Positions 22,096 to 60,132 of a DNA stretch of 64,000 bases are shown one piece after another. The stretch's first letter is position 1. Each line of letters begins with the position of its first letter. The notes beneath the pieces were generated by a model. The model worked only from the letters and a program-made list of their open reading frames with translations, was not told where the DNA came from and did no database searches. The position numbers and the translations under genes are program-made. Location: positions 326,501 through 390,500 of the forward strand of contig JAQISU010000170.1 in NCBI GenBank assembly GCA_029339505.1, given 5' to 3'. The stretch is from Unio delphinus. Lineage: Eukaryota > Mollusca > Bivalvia > Unionida > Unionidae.

Positions 22096-23032
22096 TTATA
22101 ATTAACAATAAAGATTATTGTAATTAACAAGAAAGAGATATAAAAACTGGTTTCAGACATTTATTTTCGAAATATTAAGCATGTATTTGCATGTTTAAAT
22201 CAACACACATCACTAATCAAAATTACACCTAATGACTGCGTAGAAGTTTCAATAAATTATGTGTAAAAGTATATTTCTAAACAGTAATTATGATTTTCTC
22301 TTTTTCCTTTATAACAAAAAATGCATTGAAGTAAAATATTAACAACAAAACTATATTCAGCACTAGATGTTAACTTTCTTTTTCATCGAGTGGATCATGT
22401 GGCTATTACATCAAAGTTATACGATCTTCAGAATCCACTGGCACTTCATCATAAACATTTTCATTCATAGCTAACCTGAAGAAAGGAGAAAAATCGTGAT
22501 ATGTGTGCAATTATCAAAAATTGAATATTTTACATGAAAAAATATGTACATGCATCAGTAAAATAACAAATGTTTACAAAATACCTAACAAGATTGCGTA
22601 AATAATGAGCATTCTTTTGAATAGAAGATGGACTTGTAATTATTTATGTACATCGATATTAATTTAATTAATTGTTGCGATTTTCTGTGCTTTCTTGTCC
22701 GCTTCGATTTTTAACTTGCGCTTCTTCTTCTTCTGGTGTTAAAGATCAGTGTGGCCGCTGGACGTCAAACGATGAGATATCGGCTGAAAATGTTGATGCA
22801 GCATCAATGTTTGACCATAAACTCGTTCACTAACTGGTGCTGGTCATTTGCTAAAATGTATTTTAACTGTTGACTTCTATCTAGCCTGTAAAATAGGTCT
22901 GAACTTGTCATAAAATGTTGAATACACACAAGCAATATATAGAAAACCAATTTAAATTATACCGAATATTGTATTTACACATAAACACGTATGTAAGCAC
23001 CCGGACGATTCTAAAAAAAAAGTTCACCTTAC

Positions 23033-23170
23033 CGAAATATCCTCTTTATTGATATAAATCGACATTGAACTTCTCGTGCTCTCCATCTTTCCCCGTGCTA
23101 TTTCAGTATTCATTTCAAATCTGGAAGATATATTTGGTATTTGGTCCATTTCGACATTGTAGCCATCTGC
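23033..23170 (-). CDS. Candidate exon of unrecognised spliced gene (exon 2)
   Basis: Preceded on the minus strand by a pyrimidine-containing acceptor (CTGTTTACAG) and ended by a donor (GTAAGG). It is exactly 46 codons, phase 0, with no stop (reads ADGYNVEMDQIPNISSRFEM and on). A third acceptor (CCTATTTTACAG) at 22,886 would add two codons and a stop at 22,877-22,879. Three consistent splice signals make this more than chance, but no homologue is recognised. Confidence 0.35.
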
Positions 23171-23541
23171 CTGTAAACAGTATTAATATTAGAACATTAT
23201 AAAACTGCACATAAGAACGCTAACGTGTTACATCTAAAATCAAAGGATGTAGTTCGCTACTATAGAACGTCGTGTAGACCAAGAAAAACAACGAAATATT
23301 TGATATAAGAAAGATTATTTTCTTCTTTTTTTAAAAAAACTCTTTGGACATATTTAGATTTTCGTTATTCAATTTGTATGGCAGAATGTTTTATTTGGAT
23401 GGGTGATAGAACTAGTAACCTTACAGGGAGAAAGTAGGCAGCGTTTCAGGCTTGTTCGCGAATTTTATTTAACCGTGGCTTAAGTACATCTAATACGAAT
23501 GGGCAGGTCTATATTATATTTTGTTTGTAATGAAATCTTAC

Positions 23542-23706
23542 CTCGGGTTTCGAATTGCTTAGGTCACACACAAACTGAAAAGATATCTTTCTACGTCTAA
23601 GAATACCGTATTTGTAGCTTGTTAGACCTGTAAATAGAAACATTTTCTTCAGATCATTCAGTTCATTCCATCGACGTTTTGTGATCAAATTTATTTTGAA
23701 AGACAT
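23542..23706 (-). CDS. Candidate exon of unrecognised spliced gene (exon 1 of those seen)
   Basis: A 55-codon minus-strand segment starting at an ATG (23,706) and ending at a good donor (CCCGAG then GTAAGA). It is basic, with an LRRRK patch. An AG shortly upstream of the ATG (GTGTTTCAG) could equally make it an internal exon. It joins in phase 0 to 23,033-23,170 across an intron with GT and AG ends. The protein is not recognised. Confidence 0.35.
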
Positions 23707-23834
23707 GGGATATACTGAAACACGAACAATATCATGCGAGAAAGCGACACTAGATATATAAAATTATTACTTTTTTTTCATAATTTATTTTGTTATGCCC
23801 GTTCGTGTGTGGAATGATCATAATATGATGTAGA

Positions 23835-23891
23835 AACAAACAAACCAACAAACAAACCAACAAACCAACCAACCAACCAACCAACCAACCA
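23835..23891. repeat. (CCAA/CAAA)n tetranucleotide run
   Basis: Irregular AAACAAACC/CCAA repeat on the plus strand. Confidence 0.9.
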
Positions 23892-24214
23892 CAGGCTCTG
23901 TGTTGTCATAGGCCGCAAATATCACAATATATGGCTTACTGACGATGGGAATTGGTTTTCTGCAGTACTGCACGAAGACATTGTTCGATCTGTTGATTTA
24001 TCAGATATTATAACAACTAGTACCATGAAAAGGAAAGACTGCAATTTATTGGGCCACTGATAAATTTTAAGCTCAGATTTTGATATACTTTTGATATACG
24101 TTGTTTGAATTAGATGTCATTGTTTTTTTTAATTAGTGAAACGCCATAACATCTGTGCTAAATTGTAATTTCCTTTTCATAAAAGCTGGCTGTAATTAAG
24201 TCCAAATAACATTT

Positions 24215-24317
<103 letters not shown>

Positions 24318-25164
24318 ATTATGGGTATGAAATGAAAAGTCCATTGATGTGGGGCGAAATGTCCTGGGCCGAAACGTCCATGGGACAGGTGGGGCTAAAT
24401 GTCCACTGAAGTGGGGCGAAACATACATGGAAGTGGGGCGAAATGTCTTGCGCCGAAACGTCCATGGGGCGAAACTTACAGGCACCAGTCCGTTCCGGAG
24501 ATTACATTCGTTCCGGAACGATCAGTCGTTATCATACTCACAAATTTCCGGAATAATGAACCTATTCAATAAAGTACGACCAATTGACGCATGCATAACG
24601 AGGAAAAAGTAAATAATTTGTATAAAAATATAATATATTATATTTATTTGCTTTATATTATAATAAAAATTAAAACAAAATTAATGTGTGAATGGAAACC
24701 AATATATACAGAGAGAACATGTAAATGCATGTATATTTCGGTGTATTTCGGTATTTTCAGTGTATTTCGGTGTTTCTAGTAACCCTCTTTTTCCCGTTAC
24801 TTCCGGCCTTTAGCATGAAAACTGCATCGCTTCCATCTTCGACTACTTTTACGGTATCTTTATCAACACATGGTGGATGATTTCCGTATATAATCTATAT
24901 ATGAAGGTACAAAAATTTAAAATAACAGAATAACGGGTGGCCTAAAAATGGCAATGTGACATTTTTGACTGCACTAACCCTCCCACCTTTGTTACTGAGT
25001 TCACATTAATTTACGGTACACGAGTGTTGTGGATGTGTACAGTTCAGTTTTTAAGCCTCTCATTTCTTGATTGCGTTGCATTTTAAACTTAGTCTAGTAC
25101 TTTTAATGTGTGGTAATACATTTCTTGCAGTATATTACTTAAAATTTTGTTAATAAAACTGTTC

Positions 25165-25410
25165 GTTCAGTACAAGAGTGGCGTTTAATCAATAAAGTAC
25201 GCTTAAAGACCTGACAACACGAACTCTGCATATCGGTACTATAATTTAACACAAGAAGTGCGAGACTCCACTCGATTCGACTTTTCTCACGCGTCTTTTA
25301 TTGCTTCAGAATCGCCAAATGACTAAAAAGCTACACATATCCATTTAAAATACAGTAACGTACTAAGGCCTAACTCGCGGACGAATTAATCTAATCTATC
25401 GAATTGCCAT
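25165..25410. repeat. Interspersed repeat family C, 5' part
   Basis: Shares CAATAAAGTACG, a CTCGATTCGAC...TTTTCTCACG block and TCAGAATCGC with 49,236-49,400. No coding capacity is seen. A sequence resembling a widespread transposon end (ACTCGCGTATAAGCC) follows at 25,415. Confidence 0.65.
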
Positions 25411-27009
25411 ATATACTCGCGTATAAGCCCATTCGCGTATAAGCCGACCCGCTGAACTGAACAAGTATCAATACTAAAAAGTGCATGACCATCGTATAAG
25501 CGAACTGGCCCACAACTATGATGCATCTCAAGATGCATGATGTAAGTCCTAAATGCATTCATTTAGGCAAACATGTATTAACCCCCCAAAATACATATAT
25601 ACTTATCTCGTGATTGGTGGTTTTTGGTATAAACTTGTTTTAAAAATTTATTAAAGTTTCTGTGGTTTTTAAATTGTTTTTGTTTTTTGCCAAATTTAGA
25701 TTTGTGTATAATTTGAACGAACGATGACAAGAATTTAGCAGTCGCAAGTTGCTGTAACACTGCCTCTCCCTTTTGACTCAATTTTTGTTTGTTTATGCAT
25801 TATTGCATTGGACATTTTATATCAATGTACCGGTAATTACATTTTTACTTTGCTTTCAAATTGTAAATACCTAACTTATTAAAATGTAATCCCAGTATGA
25901 AAACTCAACAACAACAATACGGTTCGATTACATGCTGAATTAAGTACATCTCTGGGATTCGAGGCATGGGCACCATTGCCCTAAACTTAAATATCTCCAA
26001 GATACAATAATGGAGTGTCAGACAAAATGCTTAAAAAATCATGCTAAAACCATAAAAGCTAAGGTGTAGTTTGCTTTCATGTAAGCTTCCTCACATCATA
26101 CCTGTAGACTTTCACACCGGGAGGGGAAAAAACCCCTTGATTTTTGGGTTGCTCCATGCCTACATCCCGATTTCATAATCCCTTTTGACTTTTGCAGAGG
26201 ACTCCTTGCATAACACACGATATTGTAGAACATGGTTTGTTGGAATTACGACGTAGGACCTGCCATTTTTTCAAAATACATGCATGATGCATTGATAATG
26301 ATTAACTTTTAATTAGTCATGCTGGCTTTCTTGCTTGTTTATTTAAGACTGATCTTTTGCTCACGGATGATAGCGTAAATCATTGAAAATGGTTCACTCA
26401 TGAATGCGTGATTCAATGTAAAAGAAACAGCTATTAAGGACTTACTGAAATGTTATATGGAAGAATGCAGTTTGGTTAAAACAATAAATAAAGCAAAATC
26501 TGCATCAATATGTTTGGGAATAAATAAGGATTTAAGTGACACTGTGCACGCTTTGCACTGTGTAAGTATTGTACAGTCTGCTCTCCCCAGTAAACGCAAC
26601 CAGCCCACAAATTATTAAGTCTGTATTTACCTTTAAGTAATTTCATGTTGAAGAAGTCAGAAAATATTCACATACAAAGTAATAACAAAATCACTCATAG
26701 TATTTTATAACAGTTTAATAATTGTCGGGTCAGAGAAAACTATTGTATTTACATTCCTGTGTCTTAAAACATGGAAAAAATTTTTTTTCCTATTTGGTCC
26801 ATTACTTGAAGTGCTTAGTACATTATATATAAACTACTTATTATTTAACCTATCTACCTTAATTTTTAAAAAAAACAGTGCAATATGAAACCTAACTTTG
26901 CCTAACAGTTCTCAAGGAGGTTGGATTAAATATTAGGATTCAAAGAAATTTGAACCTACCTGAATTAATAGACAATGGAATTTTGCTGTCAATAATGTTT
27001 GAACATAAA
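25411..27009. other. Intergenic region, nothing recognised
   Basis: AT-rich sequence without supported ORFs. ACTCGCGTATAAGCC-type short repeats occur at 25,415-25,460. Confidence 0.6.
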
Positions 27010-27019
27010 ACGATCATCC

Positions 27020-27995
27020 AGGTTGAATATCATACATGTCTGTCATCTCGATTGAATAGCATATTATATGGTGCAATACTTGATGCAATCCCACTGATAT
27101 TGAAGTGTTATTCTTTGAACCCCAAGCATCTCGTTATAACGTATTTTACCTGTAATACATAGCTATTCAATCATCTGGATAGAATAGCATATTACATACA
27201 AGTCTATCATCTAGATTGAATAGCATATTACATACAAGTCTATCATCTGGATAGAATAGCATATTACATACAAGTATATCAGCTTGATTGAATAGCATAT
27301 TACATACAAGTCTTGTCATCTGAATTGAAGAACATATTACATTCAAGTCTATCTTCTGAATTGAAGAATGTATTACATACAAGTCTATCTTCTGAATTGA
27401 AGAATGTATTACGTTCAAGTCTATCATCTGAATTGAAGAAGGTATTACGTTCAAGTCTATCATCTGAATTGAAGAACGTATTACGTTCAAGTCTATCATC
27501 TGAATTGAAGAACATATTACGTTCAAGTCTATCATCTGAATTAAAGAATGTATTACATTCAAGTCTATCATCTGAATTGAAGAACGTATTACGTTCAAGT
27601 CTATCATCTGAATTGAAGAATGTATTACATACAAGTCTATCATCTGAATTGAAGAACGTATTACATACAAGTCTACCATCTGAATTGAAGAACGTATTAC
27701 ATTCAAGTCTATCATCTGAATTGAAGAACGTATTACATTCAAGTCTATCATCTGAATTGAAGAACGTATTACATTCAAGTCTATCATCTGAATTGAAGAA
27801 CGTATTACATTCAAGTCTATCATCTGAATTGAAGAACGTATTACATTCAAGTCTATCATCTGAATTGAAGAATGTATTACATACAAGTCTATTATGTACC
27901 GGTAGATTGAACAGCATATTACATAAACGTCTGTCATCTGGATTGCAGAACATATTACATACAAGTCTATCATGCAGATTGAATAGCATATTATT
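27020..27995. repeat. 36-bp minisatellite (~23 regular units)
   Basis: Tandem units such as AAGTCTATCATCTGAATTGA plus AGAACGTATTACATTC repeat with a 36-bp period, regular from about 27,160 and degenerate from ~27,020. The outer units carry a variant (GATTGAATAGCATATTACAT), and the inner ones GAATTGAAGAA. Because 36 is a multiple of three and the unit lacks stops, frames of 229-268 codons are open on both strands, with a 12-residue periodicity. There is no other sign of coding, so I call it a satellite. Confidence 0.95.
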
Positions 27996-28009
27996 TTGCT
28001 GTTGAGTAA

Positions 28010-29205
28010 AGTCAGAATAAATTTAAATAAAGATGTAAAAAGGAAAAAATGCAGAATATGGATTAAGGGTTCTCATTGATACTTATTTAAAAGAAGCCAA
28101 CATCAGAATAGAAATGTTATGCATCAGACTTCATTTTTCTTTACAAATATGTATGTGCTTATTCTTGTAAAGTGGGTAGGGCAGTACAGTTTGTTAAATG
28201 TCTACCACATACCCATCGATCCTAATGATAAGTTACCTGGATACCTTGTCAAAGGGAAATTGTTTAAATTATGTAAAGAAACGTAAACTGCTTTGTTGTA
28301 GGTTGATTCTGGCAGGAATGGCATGCAAAAGGGGGGTGTTTGTGGAAGTTTAAAACTGAAGAACTGCTCATTTGTATTTATTTGCATCAACATATGAATT
28401 AATTAAAATGAAAAAATGGTTGAAGGAACTGTCATGTAGTAATTCATCATGGTATGATCATCATAAATATCATATGACTCCCTTTCCTTGACCACACTGT
28501 CACATGCGGGTGCTTATGTAGAGACAGCTTGTGCTTTGTAAGTCAATCTTTGATCATACAGTTTGTGAAATTTATCAAAGGTTGCAACTGAAAATGTGTC
28601 AGTTGTGTGGTAAAATCATATAACCATCCTCTATTAGTTGCTACTCAGCAAGTGTCATACTTGTGTCTCGACAAAAGGGTTATCACATGGGAAAACAAGC
28701 TAAGAGGCTGTGGTCAACATCTATTGGAAGAAACATAACCTTTCTTGGTAATGAACAAGTACTTGTGTTACAATCGCAGCTTGATCAAATTGTCAGTTCG
28801 AAAACAAAGTGAGTGTTGGCTTGACAAACCAAAGGATTACTGGGTCATGTGCACTGCCAGAAAACTTGTATACAGGTACCCAATGACAGGTTTATTATCT
28901 GGGTTATTATCAGCAGGTGGGCACCTCAGAACCCTGATAGCCCTTGGCAGGCCAAAATATTGGTGCTCTTTATCCAAGCATATATATGTTCATTCGTGTG
29001 ACATGGGTGTTTATTATCCAAATACTTATTTTCGTGTATCCAGATTCTGCATTATTTTAAAGAAGATAATTTTTTGTATGCATTTGTGTTTGCCTTGTAC
29101 TCATGTATATAGAGCAAGTAGAGAGAAAATTTGAATGAATGGGATGTCTCTTTGCAGATTTAAAAGTTTGTTGCAGTAAATTTGATTCTTTAATCTCTTT
29201 TACAG
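28010..29205. other. Upstream region of the BTB-BEN gene
   Basis: No ORF supported. A splice acceptor (CTCTTTTACAG) ends at 29,205, so an upstream non-coding exon and the promoter must lie further 5'; I could not identify them. Confidence 0.5.
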
Positions 29206-29266
29206 AGCTTCCTTCAGATGTGTTGCACCAACTAGCCCTGGGGTCTTGAATTCGAGGACAAGTAGA

Positions 29267-55849
<26,583 letters not shown>

Positions 55850-55984
55850 AATGATCGTAATGTTCCATTGCTTGCTTCATGGCTTCAATCACCAGTATTC
55901 AAAGCTTGAACAACCGGCATTCAGAGTTATGATAGTAATAATCATTCAAGGAGTAATAGTTGTAGACCCTTTAATCTTGGAAGA

Positions 55985-55990
55985 AATAAA
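55985..55990 (+). terminator. Possible poly(A) signal of the BTB-BEN gene
   Basis: AATAAA 135 bp after the stop codon. Further AT-rich variants follow, so the true site may be downstream. Confidence 0.4.
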
Positions 55991-56409
55991 TCTATTGACC
56001 AGAGACATCCCAAGCAAAACTACTGTATATGGTTGATGACATTATCACAGTGTTTTCCAACCTTTTTGCGCGCAACACTAGACAATATTTTTTATATATC
56101 TTAGCCACATGATCCACATGTTTACGCATTTTGATAGTTTTCCAACCCTAAAAATAATCCTCAACGCTCCTGAATATACTCAAGACATTGAGTTGGGTGG
56201 GGGCGAGGGGTTTGGGAACCGCTGTATTATGAACGTACATGATGACATTAAGGCGATATCATTGTATTTATATTTGTAGAGTTAAGATTTGTATTTGACT
56301 CTGGGGAAAAGGAAGTAATTGTGTTAAAGATGATGCATTGAGCAATTTTAAAAAAAAATGTATTTCTTATTTGAAACAAAATACAAGATTACCATATTCA
56401 TAATTTTGC

Positions 56410-56625
56410 TTGCTATGGCCTTTTATTCTTTTTTATGACCCTTTATGGTTGGTTCGCACCTTTTTGCATGGTACTGCTTTTTATGATTGTTATGACCCTT
56501 TATATATGTACGCCCCTTTATGCTTGTTATGACCCTTTATATATGTACGCCCATTTATTCTTGTTTTGGCCCTTTATATATGTTCGTCCCTTTTATGCTT
56601 ATTAGGACCCTTTATATATATATGG
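56410..56625. repeat. ~37-bp degenerate tandem repeat, about 5 units
   Basis: Units of GTTATGACCCTTTATATATG plus TACGCCCCTTTATGCTT with changes. Confidence 0.85.
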
Positions 56626-57374
56626 TACTTAAACATAGCATATTTCATACAATTAAATAGCTTGATAAATTGGTTTGACATTGTTTACAATGGTAGACAT
56701 AGCACTAGAATTTTGTTTATTTAGACCAAACTTAGCATACATGTATTGGAAAGTGTGTTGTCTGCAGTATTATAAAGCTAAATTTGGTTATTTTTCAGGT
56801 GCTATGGTATATGTATAAGTTTTAGAAGAGAAGATATATTTGTGTAGATTTTTTAAAAATATTTTCTCAGTATTAGAGTTGCATTATGTGTTTGTAATAC
56901 TAATTTAAAACAGCTATAGCAAGTTTTCCTTTATACTTAAACATTCAAATTAGTGACGAGATGTAGGGAAATTTGAATCGCTTTTAGTAGGTTTAGTGTG
57001 CATTTTTTTATGTAGAGTTAGATAAAGTGTTCTGCATCTAACACAATCAGACCAGAAGTTTATCTATAGAAATACGTCTTTAATGAATTTTCTCGCAAAG
57101 TCCGGAAGGACTGTTTATAAGCCATGTCAAACAGATTTTTGTTTCGCTAATACATATACAACTGGACTGAATTTGACCCTACAAGTTCTGGCGTTGCGGG
57201 GCGTACTGCCTTCCTCGTAGCTTTCCTTGGCGATCTGCGCAACACCAGTCACTAGCCTTCTTTCCGTGTCCAGACATGTTCGTTAAGTGCTACATTTGCA
57301 AATAAGTACGATTACTGAGATAGCGCCGTTCACACAGTACCAACTATCTGAAAATCCTGACCTTCAGGACTTGA

Positions 57375-57376
<2 letters not shown>

Positions 57377-57420
<44 letters not shown>
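57377..57420. repeat. (GT)n microsatellite
   Basis: Perfect GT run of about 44 bp. Confidence 0.98.
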
Positions 57421-57422
<2 letters not shown>

Positions 57423-58809
57423 GGAGTCAGGTATGAAGAACTAGAGGTATCAGAGATCCATTGAAGATAGAAAAGAAAAACCCTCATGCTTTTTACGAAT
57501 TCCCCATATCGTAGATGCATCAAATAGGTGTTACAAGATCAGTCAAAGCAAATAGGTCATGTAGAATCCATAATCTCTTGAAATGGAGTTGATTGAAGCT
57601 TGTACATGGTGAGAGAAGTAAAGCTAGGGGAGATTTCACAGGTATACAGTAGGTCATTTTATGACACTCATCAGCACACTTCACCTGTACGAGTGATAAA
57701 TGGTCAGTACACTTTACATATATTGTATATTACAGCATTTTCTGCACATTTTTCGCATTTTAATAATTCACTATCGTCAATATAAAGAATATTGTCTGAA
57801 TTTACTGTCGTGATTACTGTTTATACAATATCGTTTTTATGTTAGTCGTATATGCATTCTGATATTCCGCTCTTTAAACGCTACATAAAAACAAATGATA
57901 GTCTATATTCAACATGCATCACATGGTTTTAGTTTTGGACCCTTTGTTTTACTTTTACTGTCTAACATCTAGCAGTTGACATCTAGTATGTTTTTATAAA
58001 GTATTGACGTCATGACTTTAATTTAAACCAGCACGAGCATCCTTGTAACAACCATACACCGTATGCTGTACATATAGGCGTCTCCGTCTACAGAAATAAG
58101 CATTACTTTAACATTGCACTCGCTGTTGAGGACGTTAGTTTTCCAAATTAGAAACGCATCCACTGACGGAAGAAGGTTTACAATCTGTAATGTTTGAAGG
58201 ATTTCAATAATCCTCCGGTAAATTGTAATTGTGATAGGTAAATACATTGGAAGACAGTAGGTGGAGTACGCTTCTTAGTGGACCAGAGGCCAGATGAAAT
58301 TGCATTATAACATTATGATACAAATGGTTGTATTGCAATATGCATCAGCAAGTACCACTACAAACCTGACCATTTTGAAAATCCATTTGATACTGTCAGG
58401 GGAGCTGATGTGGTTCTGTAACGCAAAGGTCACAGGTTATATGCTTTCCAGACCATCCCATCCGCCTTCTTGTACTTAAGAAAGGTATTTGACTCCCATT
58501 TTTTTCCCTCAACGTGTAATAATTAATAATGTTACATGCGCCATTAAAACTAACAGAACAAAAGAAACAAACCGTCAGTGTGATTTGCTGAACCCCTAAG
58601 TTTTCATTATAGTTAATATAAATAAAATGTTATATCAGCTTTATCCGTAGAATAAAATAACGAGAATGATTGTGTATATGCGGGTTTTAAGAGGCAGCGT
58701 TTCTGGATTCATGATAAGTAATGATAAAGATGATGTCAGCTTATCTGTACAACCCTGCCAAAATATATCATGCTATTGAAACATCTAGATTATGACATCT
58801 AGATTATGA

Positions 58810-59232
58810 CATATGCTACGTTTCACTGACGGACTTCAGTCCAGCATACCTATCCGGCCTCACCCATTTGTACACACCAGCAAGATACTTGCGATCCTCT
58901 TCTGACAATTGGATACTCATTATTCCCACTATGAAAACGAAGTCATATGGACTACGTTCTTTTGCATACCAGGGTCCAGCAATGTGGTACAAATTACCGG
59001 TTGCAATTAGATACAAAGACAGTAATCCATTTCAGTAGTGCTCTTAAAACTCACCGTTTTCGACTGCAAGAAAAAACTTAAAGACCTAATAATGTTTTCT
59101 ACCTTAAATACTTTTAAGTATTTCTATGTTTTACAATTTCATGGTTTTAGTTTTTGGTTGTTCTATAGCTATCTCATCATAGATGTTGTAAAGCGCTTAG
59201 AGCTTCTAAACATTAGGCGCTATACAATGTTC

Positions 59233-59297
<65 letters not shown>
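58810..59297 (+). mobile_element. 5'-truncated LINE: RT C-terminal end, 3' UTR and (ATT)n tail
   Basis: Plus-strand reading gives PARYLRSSSDNWILIIPTMK, KSYGLRSFAYQGPAMWYKLP and a K-T-stop, the usual C-terminal end of a CR1/L2-like LINE ORF2. A short UTR ends TTGTAAAGCGCTTAGAGC / AGGCGCTATACAATGTTC and an (ATT)n tail (59,239-59,297). It is truncated before about 58,810. It may belong to the same clade as the endonuclease remnant at 8.6-9.2 kb. Confidence 0.75.
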
Positions 59298-59298
<1 letters not shown>

Positions 59299-59317
59299 CA
59301 TGGTGGCCGGTATTAAT

Positions 59318-59400
59318 GGTGGAAGGTTGTTGTTGTTGGGTTTAACGCCATTTTTCAGTACACGATAGGTTATACATGGCAGCCATGTATAGGAATGAAA
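59318..59400 (-). mobile_element. SINE (family B), 3' fragment
   Basis: TTGTTGTTGTTGGGTTTAAC, GCCATTTTTCAGTACACGAT and AGGTTATACATGGCAGCCA match the tail end of the family; the rest is missing. Confidence 0.8.
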
Positions 59401-59620
59401 AGATAAATGTTTCCGTAGCCCACTCTGGCTTCACGATGGGGGACGTTAGAATCAGGTGCTGTCAGTCCGTCAAACAAAGAAACCCACTATTTGTGGGAAT
59501 GGTATGTTTGCGGACTTGCAATAAATATCTGATAATAAGTTGCCTTTTATAGCTAAACATTTTGTTTTTGACCATATGTTGTAAACTTTGTAGCTCTTTT
59601 AGTGTGTGCTTTGAGTTATA

Positions 59621-59885
59621 TGATTTTGGAGTTTGTTTTGTTTTTTTATGGTTTAACGCCATTTTTCAGCGTAATATAAGCTATACATGGTGGCCAGTTT
59701 TTTTGGTGGAGGATGAACCCGTACAAACCCCGGAAAGAACCACCGACCCACGAGAAGCTACTGGCAAGCTTTCTCACATAACTACATTTGCCGAATCTTA
59801 GACTTGAACACACGCAGAGGTGTGATGGCAGTGGTCCGTAACGGACAGCGCTTTAAACCACTCGGCCACTCGGGGTGATTTTGGA
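59621..59885 (-). mobile_element. SINE (family B) with 10-bp target duplication
   Basis: Body 59,631-59,875 in minus orientation. TGATTTTGGA at 59,621-59,630 and 59,876-59,885 is an exact target-site duplication. The head reads on the minus strand ACCCCGAGTGGCCGAGTGGT. Confidence 0.9.
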
Positions 59886-59917
59886 ATTAATTATCTCATA
59901 ACGAAATATTTTAAAAG

Positions 59918-60132
59918 TTGTTGTTCTTGTCGTGGGTTTAACACTATTTTCAGCACGTGATAGGCTATAAATGGTGGTATGTATAAGTGGTAGAGGAAGA
60001 ACATGGGAAATACACAGGAAGAACCACTGATCCACAGGATGCTAATCCTGAGACTCTATCCCATGTGGGCAGATATGAGATGACAGTGATTGGCAAAGGT
60101 AAGCGCCTTAGACCACTTGGTGATGCGGGCCC
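59918..60132 (-). mobile_element. SINE (family B), diverged copy
   Basis: Tail TTGTTGTTCTTG, GGGTTTAACACTATTTTCAG, head ending GGTGATGCGGGCCCC, about 40 bp from the previous copy and in the same orientation. Target duplication unclear (TTTTAAA-like on both sides). Confidence 0.8.

Larger units (their letters stand above)
55991..58805. other. Intergenic region after the BTB-BEN gene
   Basis: Contains a ~37-bp degenerate repeat (TTATGACCCTTTATATATGT units, 56,410-56,625) and a GC-richer island at 57,170-57,310. No gene is supported. Confidence 0.6.

Noticed and set aside
25411..25465. ACTCGCGTATAAGCC-type sequence resembling a transposon terminus
   Set aside because: Only one end seen; no matching inverted terminus or target duplication nearby.
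57160..57300. Minus-strand start resembling a histone H2A N-terminus (MSGHGKK...) in a GC-richer patch
   Set aside because: Similarity fades after about seven residues, and a stop follows at about 33 codons; the rest does not align convincingly in any frame.
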